8,416 bases of DNA from SURF-24 sp964537965 (GCA_964537965.1 CAZIDB010000207.1:1-8416); one strand, 5' to 3'. Shown: positions 1-6,204, counted from the stretch's first letter. Numbers and translations: made by a program. The notes: generated from the letters alone by a model not told the origin.

Positions 1-227
1 CATACCTGGTGATCCGGTAAAAGCCGGTCATTTATGGATTTACTTTTAACTACTTTAGTATGGCAGGATTTGCAATCAGTCTGCTCGGTATGAAGCTTAT
101 GAGAAAACTTAATCAGCTTTTCATTACCTGAAGCGTATGCATAATCTTCATTTACAAAGAAAGCGTTAAAAGTAAAGAATCCTAAAGCAATAAAAATTAT
201 TAAGAAGTAAAAATATTTTCTTTTCAT
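1..227 (-). CDS. Exported multihaem cytochrome c (c3/c7-like), N-terminal part only
   Basis: The first 75 residues of a protein that continues past the left edge of the window. Residues 1-24 form a signal peptide or anchor (basic MKRK followed by a hydrophobic stretch rich in Phe and Ile). A short linker leads to FSHKLH (41-46) and the haem-binding motif CKSCH (52-56). The pattern of paired His before CxxCH, followed by a Ser-rich stretch and LLP, is seen in small c3/c7-type and ActA-like periplasmic cytochromes. The last two visible bases are TG, so the next codon could be Cys and begin another haem site. The ATG lies one base after the TAA of the barrel gene, so the two are probably translationally coupled; no strong ribosome site is visible. 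By context it is a periplasmic or outer-membrane electron carrier serving the same chain. The total haem number and the C-terminus cannot be seen. Confidence 0.8.
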   Translation of the reverse strand, partial: MKRKYFYFLIIFIALGFFTFNAFFVNEDYAYASGNEKLIKFSHKLHTEQTDCKSCHTKVVKSKSINDRLLPDHQV

Positions 228-228
228 C

Positions 229-1503
229 TTACATCAGATTTAAGTTGTGGCTAAACCAGAAATTTAGTTTAAGAAATAACCTGAGATCATCTTTGTAGAT
301 TTTGTTATTCAGAAATTGTCCCTGAACATCAAACGATAATGCGCGCCATGGCCTTACATTAACATTTGCTAAAACGGTTGTAAGATCATTCCTTTCGGCA
401 TCCTTTGATAACTTATATGTAGTAAAACTTATTCCTGCTGAAGGAGTTAGAAGTCCATCCAGTATTGTATGCGCTGCATATAAAGAAACGGCATCAAGTT
501 CTCCTGCATAGCCAAAAGTTTTTCTGTAATTCAAATTTCCAAATGATGAGTTGATTCCAACTGAAACCCGTTCAGAATTATCGTCTTTATAACTTACATA
601 CCCGAAATTTCCGATTAAGGTATAATCTCCAAGTTTATAATCAAGACCTCCTTCTATCTCCTGCGAATTACCGTAATCAAAAACAGAAAAGATGGAGTTA
701 TATCTTACTCTTGGTTCGCGGTAATTGTAATAAGCTTTAATACCTAATCCTTCCATTGGTTCATATCGTCCGTCAACTTCAACCTTAGAGGTTTTTTCAT
801 AATTGAAATCGAAATCATAACGGGTATTAATTGATATGAGCTTTGGTAGATCATAGGATATTTCTGCTGAGGCAAATTTATATTGATTAGATTTGCTTTG
901 AATAAGTACAGTAATTGGATTCAGATTTTCATCCAACCGCGAAGCCCAGTAATCGTAAGATTTGAAATTCTTATTTATATAACTAAGTGCAACACGAAAA
1001 TCTGGTATTGAATTTATTACAAACTTGCCGCCATAAATATAATTGTCCTTCCAGTTTTTGGTTAATTCCATTTTCTGGTAAGGAGGAGTATTGCCTCCGT
1101 AGTAACCGGATAGTTTGTAATCATCAAATTTCAGGTCAAGATTAACACCATCATAAATTCCGCCGGCAATACCATTGAATAAAGGTTGTCTTCCTACTTT
1201 AATTGTGGCAATGTCCAACAGATTTCTAGCTTCGAGATATAAGTTGTAAAACCTAAGCCTTGGGTCGTAATCCATTGCTTTGGAAAGATCACCTTCAAGA
1301 GAAAAATATGATCTGATTGAAAAAATATCTCGGTTAATGTTCAGATTTAGTGTTTGGTATGTGCGTACGTTTGTGTTTGACACATCAATATTTTCATATC
1401 GTTCAAAGGTATAGATGGAAGACGAAAATCTTCCATTTATATTTTGAGCAATACTTAATATCGGTAAGATTAAAAGAACAAGAATTGGAAATATCTTATT
1501 CAT
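229..1503 (-). CDS. Outer-membrane beta-barrel protein in a cytochrome operon, putative porin of an electron conduit
   Basis: A 424-residue protein with a clear signal peptide (1-19, cleavage expected near SIAQ-N). The mature part is made of alternating polar and hydrophobic strands rich in Tyr, Phe, Asn and Asp, separated by short turns (for example residues 86-101, 120-134, 288-304). It ends with a strand rich in aromatic and leucine residues (about 406-419), as expected for recognition by the barrel assembly machinery. There is no TonB box or plug, no CxxCH and no CxxC motif. I do not recognise a named family; it is shorter than MtrB/PioB (usually above 650 residues) but near the size of the smaller barrels of porin-cytochrome complexes. 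Its ATG is preceded by AAAGG with 7 bases of spacing, 21 bases after the tetrahaem cytochrome gene. Position between two cytochrome genes suggests that it houses or docks a cytochrome; a simple substrate porin is the alternative. Confidence 0.75.
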   Translation of the reverse strand: MNKIFPILVLLILPILSIAQNINGRFSSSIYTFERYENIDVSNTNVRTYQTLNLNINRDIFSIRSYFSLEGDLSKAMDYDPRLRFYNLYLEARNLLDIATIKVGRQPLFNGIAGGIYDGVNLDLKFDDYKLSGYYGGNTPPYQKMELTKNWKDNYIYGGKFVINSIPDFRVALSYINKNFKSYDYWASRLDENLNPITVLIQSKSNQYKFASAEISYDLPKLISINTRYDFDFNYEKTSKVEVDGRYEPMEGLGIKAYYNYREPRVRYNSIFSVFDYGNSQEIEGGLDYKLGDYTLIGNFGYVSYKDDNSERVSVGINSSFGNLNYRKTFGYAGELDAVSLYAAHTILDGLLTPSAGISFTTYKLSKDAERNDLTTVLANVNVRPWRALSFDVQGQFLNNKIYKDDLRLFLKLNFWFSHNLNLM

Positions 1504-1524
1504 CTTATTACCTTTTGTTAAATT

Positions 1525-2085
1525 TTAACTTTTAGGAACATCGTGAGCAATTTTCGACCAGGCTTCCTTGAATTTAAATGACTTAAATGTAGGACTTTTG
1601 GAATTATGGCAGCCTGTGCAGAATTTTTCTTTATTGTCATGAACAATTAATCCATTAGCAATAGCTTTTGTTTTATCTTTCATAACAGCCAAAGCCTGGT
1701 AATCTGAACCCGGGCCGTGACAGGTTTCGCACTGAACACCATCTTCTACTTTGAATTTTGGTCCTTTAAGCGATGCATCAACATTATGCCCGCTGACATG
1801 ACATTGCAAACACTCCGGTGTTTCAGCAGCCTTGGTTTTAAAACCTTTTTCTTTTGCAATTTTATCTGCTTCAGCAGTCTGCAATGTTTTAAATGCTTTT
1901 GAGTGTTTGCTTGATTGCCAGATAGATAATTGCTTTCCCTGCTTATCTGATTTATGGCACATCCCGCATTTTTCTGCGCCAACGTAAGAATGTTTCTTTG
2001 TATCCATTGTTTCCGGGTTATAGATAAAACCAAAGGAACATATGGTGATGAGCACTAACAGAAAATATTTATTTTTCCTTAGCAT
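1525..2085 (-). CDS. Tetrahaem cytochrome c of the cytochrome c554 type
   Basis: A 186-residue exported cytochrome. A basic N-terminus and a hydrophobic stretch (to about residue 22) form a signal peptide. The mature protein has four canonical haem c sites, CGMCH (40-44), CLQCH (92-96), CETCH (119-123) and CTGCH (156-160). YVGAEKC before the first site, and the WQSSKHSKAF segment with extra histidines after it, are hallmarks of the cytochrome c554 family. A GTG two codons upstream is also open, but it overlaps the AAGGAG ribosome site at 2091-2096; the ATG at 2085 lies five bases beyond that site and is the better start. The gene sits between the large haem/cytochrome b protein and the barrel, so it is probably the soluble periplasmic shuttle between them. 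The Nitrosomonas namesake accepts electrons from hydroxylamine oxidoreductase, but no such enzyme is seen here. The cysteine in the signal peptide is not in a convincing lipobox. Confidence 0.88.
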   Translation of the reverse strand: MLRKNKYFLLVLITICSFGFIYNPETMDTKKHSYVGAEKCGMCHKSDKQGKQLSIWQSSKHSKAFKTLQTAEADKIAKEKGFKTKAAETPECLQCHVSGHNVDASLKGPKFKVEDGVQCETCHGPGSDYQALAVMKDKTKAIANGLIVHDNKEKFCTGCHNSKSPTFKSFKFKEAWSKIAHDVPKS

Positions 2086-2090
2086 TTTCA

Positions 2091-2096
2091 CTCCTT
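2091..2096 (-). promoter_or_regulatory. Ribosome binding site that fixes the tetrahaem cytochrome start
   Basis: AAGGAG on the minus strand, five bases before the ATG at 2085. It overlaps the possible upstream GTG start (2089-2091), which therefore is unlikely to be used. Confidence 0.75.
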
Positions 2097-2132
2097 ATTT
2101 TTTGATTGGGTAAATGACAAAACTACGATTCC

Positions 2133-2159
2133 AATATAAATTAATTTTTATTTTGTCGA
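2133..2159 (-). promoter_or_regulatory. Possible internal promoter before the tetrahaem cytochrome gene
   Basis: In the 82-base gap after the large cytochrome gene, the minus strand carries TCGACA (2154-2159), a 15-base spacer and TATATT (2133-2138). The spacing and parts of the spacer resemble the stronger candidate upstream of the Rrf2 gene (TTGACA, 15 bases, TATAAT). It would start transcripts near 2126 and allow the three distal genes to be made independently. The region is very AT-rich, so a chance match is quite possible. Confidence 0.3.
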
Positions 2160-2167
2160 AACTATAT

Positions 2168-4840
2168 TTAATTCTGGTCTGTCTCATTGGAATTCAAATC
2201 TTCTTGAGTATTACCGGGTTCTTCAATCTCATTTTTTATTATTTCAGAATCACTTTTTATTTTCAAAATGCTTTCCAGTTCAAGCGGATGTTCGTGCTTC
2301 ATTTCTTCTTCAGAAAGAACTCCTGTAATGAATGCCGTATTCAGAGGATAAACTTCCGGATTAAAAATCACGTAATAAAAGTGCCATACAATAATAGCAA
2401 GCGTTGCGAGCCATGCTTCGTAAAGATGGACATATGTTGTCGCATCCATTAGAATCTTTGGAGCGAATGATAAAAAGTACGTGTTAAAAAATAAAATCAA
2501 TCCTGTAACAGACATTACAATAACCCCCCATACCAACGCCCAGTACTCTGCCTTCTCCATGTAGCTGAACCTGTTGAATAATGGTTTTACCTTGCTTAAA
2601 CCGAGAAGGTATTTGGCATTGATTCCAAAATCTTTCAGGTCTTTTAAAGTCGGTAGAAGATCGATAAGTAATTGTCTTCCTCTTTTAGTAAAAAGCAAAT
2701 AGTAGCTATGATAAAGAGAAACAAGAATCATTGCTATTCCAAAGATTCTGTGTGCAATACTTCTTGTTTCAAATGCCCACTCACCAAGTATATACCTGAA
2801 CGGAAAAAACCACCAGGCTTCAGGATACTTTAATGCAAATCCTGTGAATACAAGTGCAATAAAACTTGTTAGCATTGTAAAATGCTGAACGCGTTCGTTT
2901 AACGACATCCTAAGATAATATTTCCCCTGCTCTTTCAATTCTTCAATTTCTTTTTTGTGCTTCTTTTTTTCCTGTCTCTTCCGTATAAAATCCAGGATAT
3001 TGTGAATCAGCATAAATCCGATAATCAAAATGATCAGAGCGATATAAATTCTTGTTAGCCAGTATAGCAATGCAGATTCTTCTTTCGATCCTGTAAGATG
3101 TACTTTCCTGAACTCAAATGAAATATTTGCGCCGGGATGACACTTACCGCACGTTCTGGATAAATTATTTTGATTAATAGATGAAGTGGGATCCGAGATT
3201 GGTTTAATACTATGCGCTCCGTGGCAGCTTGCACAATCCGCAGAATATTTTGAACCACCTCTTACTGCAAGTCCATGATAACTTTCATTGTAAGAACTTG
3301 TTTTGTTGGCAGGCACTCCATATTTGCTAATCATCTCAACATCGGCATGGCACGAACTGCAAAGTAACACAACATTTTTACCGGAGGCAACTTTACTTAC
3401 CGGATTTGCTTTACCAATTATCTGATGATTTCCATGACAATCAATGCAGGTTGGTGCATCCATAATTCCTTTTGCAATCGCTGAGGCATGGATACTTTCT
3501 CTATATTCCTTCGCAATATTAAAATGACATCCTTGTGAATTGCCGCAGGTATTAGCAATATTCTCTTTCTTCACTTTAGAAGATTTTATATTCTTGGCCT
3601 GCATCAAATGAGAGCTGTGACAATCAGAGCACGTGGCCGCATTTTCATTTCCGTTCTTTAATTCCTGAAAATGCGTCGATAATTCATAATCCAAAATTTC
3701 ACTTGCTTCTTTACCGGCAAGTTGAACTACTTCTGCATTTTTAACATGACAATTCATGCATACTTTATGCTCATTCAGTTTACCCAAAGATGATCTTTCA
3801 ACTGAACTAATATTATGTTCACCATGACAATCAATACAGTTAGGAGCAACTGCGATATTTGCCAGAAAAGCTATTCCATGAATTGATTTTTTATAATCCT
3901 TTGATGCTTGTTCATGGCACTTACCGCATGTATTTGGAATATTTTCCTTAGCTATTTTACTGCTGGCAGCATTTACACCCATTATTAAATGATTGTCATG
4001 ACAATCCACACAAGTTGCTGCCTCTTTTCCGGATTCGGAAACTCTTGCATGAATACTTGTTTGATAATTCTTTACAAATTCTACAAGGTTCGGTTTTCCT
4101 GCTTTCTCAAAACTCTTCTTGTTCAAATGGCATTTAAGGCAAGCCTGAGACGAAATGGAATATTTATTATTGAAAACATCATGCGCACCATGGCAGCTTA
4201 CACAACCGGGTGTATTCGGATCTTTAGCTAAATTATGAACACTTTTAGTGAATTCATCTTTACTTTCTTTGTGGCATTCGGCGCAAAGTTTTTGCTCATC
4301 AGTTTTTGTAAATTTTGCCTGTTTAATATCATGAGCAGTCTTATTGTGACAGTCTGTACATATAGGAGCTTTTATTCCGGTTAAGAATTTTTTATAATGA
4401 ATGCTCCTGCTGTAGTTTTTTATACCCGGTGTTTTATGGCAATTAAAACAAGTTAAAGCTTCATTTTCTCTTAATGAGGCAGAAGGTTTTATTTCGTGCT
4501 TTGTATGACAAGAAAAACATTTTACATTTTTTTGTCCATGAACGCTTTTAGAAAATACTTCTGTATCATGGCAACCGGAGCAATCAACAAATGATATATT
4601 GTTTCCCTCTTTATGTGGTAGATTATCAGCATCAAAACCAGAATGGCAATCAATACATTCTATCTGTCCATGGACAGAATTCTCAAATTTTTGTTTATCA
4701 ATAAATAGAGAAACTTCTTTACCCTTACGTTCAAACGATAGTGTTTGATCGCTGTGGCAATCCAGACAAGGTGTTTTCTTATCCTGGGGAAATGCTAATG
4801 TACACATCACCATTAAAACATATATAAGAAAAAACCTCAT
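2168..4840 (-). CDS. Membrane multihaem cytochrome c fused to a cytochrome b domain (CbcL-like quinol-linked electron exporter)
   Basis: An 890-residue fusion. A signal peptide (about 1-19) is followed by a periplasmic region (25-581) with 18 CxxCH motifs, the first at 25-29 and the last at 564-568, plus one CX5CH at 432-439, giving about 19 haem c sites. Ten S-I/V-H-type histidines (57, 101, 148, 202, 264, 321, 390, 451, 522, 581) and seven CHxxH histidines are likely distal ligands. Hemes 10-13 and 14-17 form two copies of a four-haem module. The C-terminus has five membrane helices (about 592-613, 652-670, 698-718, 766-789, 808-827) with a Lys-rich cytoplasmic loop (621-640), as in bacterial cytochrome b561/hydrogenase cytochrome b/FdnI domains. 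His653, 697, 711, 805 and 820 are candidate b-haem ligands; the pairs 697/711 and 805/820 span a membrane helix. Known fusions of this plan (Geobacter CbcL, with nine c haems) oxidise quinol and feed periplasmic cytochromes; here that role is inferred. The ATG has GGAG four bases upstream and lies 13 bases after the Rrf2 gene. Confidence 0.9.
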   Translation of the reverse strand: MRFFLIYVLMVMCTLAFPQDKKTPCLDCHSDQTLSFERKGKEVSLFIDKQKFENSVHGQIECIDCHSGFDADNLPHKEGNNISFVDCSGCHDTEVFSKSVHGQKNVKCFSCHTKHEIKPSASLRENEALTCFNCHKTPGIKNYSRSIHYKKFLTGIKAPICTDCHNKTAHDIKQAKFTKTDEQKLCAECHKESKDEFTKSVHNLAKDPNTPGCVSCHGAHDVFNNKYSISSQACLKCHLNKKSFEKAGKPNLVEFVKNYQTSIHARVSESGKEAATCVDCHDNHLIMGVNAASSKIAKENIPNTCGKCHEQASKDYKKSIHGIAFLANIAVAPNCIDCHGEHNISSVERSSLGKLNEHKVCMNCHVKNAEVVQLAGKEASEILDYELSTHFQELKNGNENAATCSDCHSSHLMQAKNIKSSKVKKENIANTCGNSQGCHFNIAKEYRESIHASAIAKGIMDAPTCIDCHGNHQIIGKANPVSKVASGKNVVLLCSSCHADVEMISKYGVPANKTSSYNESYHGLAVRGGSKYSADCASCHGAHSIKPISDPTSSINQNNLSRTCGKCHPGANISFEFRKVHLTGSKEESALLYWLTRIYIALIILIIGFMLIHNILDFIRKRQEKKKHKKEIEELKEQGKYYLRMSLNERVQHFTMLTSFIALVFTGFALKYPEAWWFFPFRYILGEWAFETRSIAHRIFGIAMILVSLYHSYYLLFTKRGRQLLIDLLPTLKDLKDFGINAKYLLGLSKVKPLFNRFSYMEKAEYWALVWGVIVMSVTGLILFFNTYFLSFAPKILMDATTYVHLYEAWLATLAIIVWHFYYVIFNPEVYPLNTAFITGVLSEEEMKHEHPLELESILKIKSDSEIIKNEIEEPGNTQEDLNSNETDQN
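3101..4063 (-). repeat. Tandem four-haem protein modules within the large cytochrome
   Basis: Protein-level repeat. Residues about 260-387 (hemes 10-13) and 388-520 (hemes 14-17) align site by site with offsets of 127, 127, 130 and 133 residues. A half module, about 521-580 (hemes 18-19), follows. Shared marks include AATC-xDCH, NTCG, a SIH histidine and APxCIDCHGxH. This points to growth of the haem chain by internal duplication. Confidence 0.75.
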
Positions 4841-4853
4841 AAAACTCCGATAA

Positions 4854-5285
4854 TTATTTATCCTTTTTCTGCAAAGTTTCAGAATATTTAGTAGCTACTT
4901 CTTCAACAGAGCGACTTGAGATTAAGTTATAAATCCTATCCCGAACCAATGCCCATTCTTCGTGCAAAGGACAAGGGTTTTCTTCGGAACACTCTTTCAA
5001 ACCGGTTACACATTTCTGATTAATCACCGGTCCTTCAACTCTTTCCACTATTTCAAGTATAGAGCTTTTTTTTGCAAGGTCAGTTATTTTAAATCCGCCG
5101 CCTCTTCCTTTAAAGGAATCAACATAACCGTATTTTGCCATCCTTTGTAAAATCTTTGCCAAATAATGAGATGGTATCTCTTCACTCTTAGCTATTTCAG
5201 AAGACATCACTAAACTTTCCTTAGGTTGTCTTGCTAAGAATAAAACTGCTCTAATTGCGTATTCACCGGTTTTTGTATAAATCAT
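4854..5285 (-). CDS. Rrf2-family transcriptional regulator with Fe-S cluster cysteines
   Basis: A 143-residue winged-helix regulator. It starts with the family's usual MIYTKTGEYAIRA, has the helix-turn-helix and recognition helix at about 27-55 (IPSHYLAKILQRM) and the GRGGGF wing at 60-65. Cys92, Cys99 and Cys105 (C-x6-C-x5-C) followed by PLHEEW with His108 match the cluster-binding region of IscR/NsrR-type members, which sense Fe-S status, nitric oxide or redox state. An ATG five codons upstream (5300) is also in frame, but its bases form part of the ribosome site GGAGGG (5293-5298), so the ATG at 5285, seven bases beyond that site, is preferred. The gene heads the cytochrome operon, its TAA lying 13 bases before the large cytochrome's ATG, so it probably controls its own operon. 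The signal cannot be decided from sequence; NO or nitrogen-oxide stress and oxygen are the leading options. Confidence 0.9.
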   Translation of the reverse strand: MIYTKTGEYAIRAVLFLARQPKESLVMSSEIAKSEEIPSHYLAKILQRMAKYGYVDSFKGRGGGFKITDLAKKSSILEIVERVEGPVINQKCVTGLKECSEENPCPLHEEWALVRDRIYNLISSRSVEEVATKYSETLQKKDK

Positions 5286-5292
5286 GGTTTTT

Positions 5293-5298
5293 CCCTCC
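5293..5298 (-). promoter_or_regulatory. Ribosome binding site that fixes the Rrf2 start
   Basis: GGAGGG on the minus strand, seven bases before the ATG at 5285. The alternative upstream ATG (5298-5300) overlaps this site, which argues against its use. Confidence 0.75.
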
Positions 5299-5343
5299 AT
5301 TATTTAGTTAAAAAAGATAATTGAGTACAATATCCATTTTGAA

Positions 5344-5370
5344 ATTATAAAGAATTTGAACATTTGTCAA
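5344..5370 (-). promoter_or_regulatory. Candidate promoter of the rrf2-cytochrome operon
   Basis: On the minus strand, TTGACA (5365-5370) and TATAAT (5344-5349) are both exact sigma-70 consensus hexamers, separated by 15 bases. Expected transcript start is near 5337, giving an untranslated leader of about 52 bases to the Rrf2 ATG. The spacer is shorter than the usual 17, which often means a weak promoter or one needing an activator or a bound regulator. Confidence 0.5.
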
Positions 5371-5372
5371 AT
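5354..5372. promoter_or_regulatory. Inverted repeat over the operon promoter, candidate operator
   Basis: Perfect 6-bp arms ATTTGA and TCAAAT (5354-5359, 5367-5372) around seven bases. It covers the -35 hexamer and most of the spacer, so a dimer bound here would block or reshape RNA polymerase binding. The Rrf2 protein is the obvious candidate ligand. A Crp/Fnr-type site is an alternative, but the half-site spacing is one base longer than in the usual TTGAT-N4-ATCAA. Confidence 0.45.
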
Positions 5373-5467
5373 ACGGAAAAACCATTATAATTAACCTCCA
5401 AACATCAATAATAGTACCATTAGACTTTTTTCTATACTATCGACATTAAATACCGTTTGACCCTGGA

Positions 5468-5487
5468 TATTCCCGTTGTTGGGAATA
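5468..5487. other. Stem-loop between the YigZ-family gene and the cytochrome operon
   Basis: Perfect 7-bp arms TATTCCC (5468-5474) and GGGAATA (5481-5487) with a six-base loop GTTGTT. It lies 33 bases after the YigZ-family stop codon on the minus strand, where a terminator would be expected, but no T-run follows on either strand. It may be a non-canonical terminator, a transcript-stabilising hairpin or a protein-binding site. Confidence 0.4.
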
Positions 5488-5519
5488 ATAATTTCAACAT
5501 TGGAGAATATTTCAGCAAT

Positions 5520-6146
5520 TCAACGATGGCAATATACTATTTCCTGATTATTAATACTAATTTTTCCTTTAGTTGCATCAGTTAAGGTAACCTTTAAGGA
5601 TTCAGTTTTTGTGGGAGGTACAAGAACTTCGAAGGAGAGATTTTCCTGGAATGTTGTATTTGTAATTATGCAATTCAGATTTTTAAAAATTTTATAAACA
5701 ATACCCTGATCATCAGAATTGATTTTAATTTCAAGTTTTTGATATTTGATAAAATCAACAAATTCCACATTGGATAGATTATATTCTGCTGCTTCATAAT
5801 AAGTTTTTCCTAATAAGCCGACCCCAAGTTTTGTCCCCCCAAAATATCTTACTACTACTACCAAAATATTTTTAAGGTCAAAATGCTGGATAGCATTTAA
5901 AATTCTAATACCTGCAGTTCCATTTGGTTCACCATCATCAGAATATTTGAAAGTACTATCTTTCAGTTGCAGTGCATAGCAATGATGAGTAGCATCATAA
6001 TGCTCTTTACGGATATTCTCCAATATTACATGTGCTTCATCTAAACCTGAAACAGGAAAAGAATAGCAGTTAAACAATGAGCCCTTTACTTTGATCTTCG
6101 TTTCTACGCTGGTTTTTATTGATCTAAATCCTTCATCAAAATTCAT
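5520..6146 (-). CDS. yigZ: YigZ/IMPACT family protein
   Basis: A 208-residue protein, close to the usual length of about 200 for the bacterial family. The N-terminal IMPACT (UPF0029) domain spans about 18-125 with the family marks DATHHCYA (51-58), DDGEPNGTAG (70-79) and VRYFGGTKLGVGLLG (99-113). The C-terminal part (about 135-195) fits the ferredoxin-like DUF1949 domain. The eukaryotic relative IMPACT modulates GCN2 in translation control; the bacterial function is not settled, and a link to ribosome or nucleic-acid binding has been suggested from structure. The ATG at 6146 has only a weak AGGG about 13 bases upstream. It is divergent from uvrA and has no apparent functional tie to the cytochrome operon downstream. 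Family assignment is firm; the function is not. Confidence 0.9.
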   Translation of the reverse strand: MNFDEGFRSIKTSVETKIKVKGSLFNCYSFPVSGLDEAHVILENIRKEHYDATHHCYALQLKDSTFKYSDDGEPNGTAGIRILNAIQHFDLKNILVVVVRYFGGTKLGVGLLGKTYYEAAEYNLSNVEFVDFIKYQKLEIKINSDDQGIVYKIFKNLNCIITNTTFQENLSFEVLVPPTKTESLKVTLTDATKGKISINNQEIVYCHR

Positions 6147-6169
6147 TTTAAAATTTTTACCCTAAAAAT

Positions 6170-6198
6170 TTGATTTTGTACACCATTGTCATTAAAAT
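6170..6198 (+). promoter_or_regulatory. Candidate uvrA promoter
   Basis: TTGATT (6170-6175), 17 bases, then TAAAAT (6193-6198): four and five matches of six to the sigma-70 consensus at ideal spacing. The start would be near 6205, leaving a leader of about 22 bases with no visible Shine-Dalgarno sequence. No LexA-like palindrome was recognised in the gap. Confidence 0.45.
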
Positions 6199-6204
6199 AA
6201 TCAA
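6175..6204 (-). promoter_or_regulatory. Candidate promoter of the YigZ-family gene
   Basis: On the minus strand, TTGATT (6199-6204), 18 bases, then TACAAA (6175-6180). It overlaps the candidate uvrA promoter almost completely, so the two genes may compete for polymerase. The -10 match is weak (four of six). Confidence 0.3.

Noticed and set aside
1746..2033. Alternative-frame open reading frame on the minus strand inside the tetrahaem cytochrome gene
   Set aside because: It overlaps a gene with clear haem motifs and has no recognisable domain; it is a frame shadow.
2051..2085. Lipoprotein signal at the cysteine in the tetrahaem cytochrome's leader, or at Cys13 of the large cytochrome
   Set aside because: The residues just before these cysteines (Ile and Met) do not fit a lipobox.
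2116..2157. Inverted repeat GACAAAA ... TTTTGTC as a possible terminator between the large and small cytochrome genes
   Set aside because: The loop is 28 bases, the arms are A/T-rich and no T-run follows; the adjoining genes look like one operon.
2114..2452. Plus-strand open frame opposite the cytochrome b domain
   Set aside because: It is antisense to a strongly supported coding region and has no start signal or domain features.
5411..5440. Inverted repeat ATAGTA ... TACTAT with an 18-base gap upstream of the operon promoter
   Set aside because: Short AT-rich arms with a long gap are expected by chance in this region, and no second copy was found.
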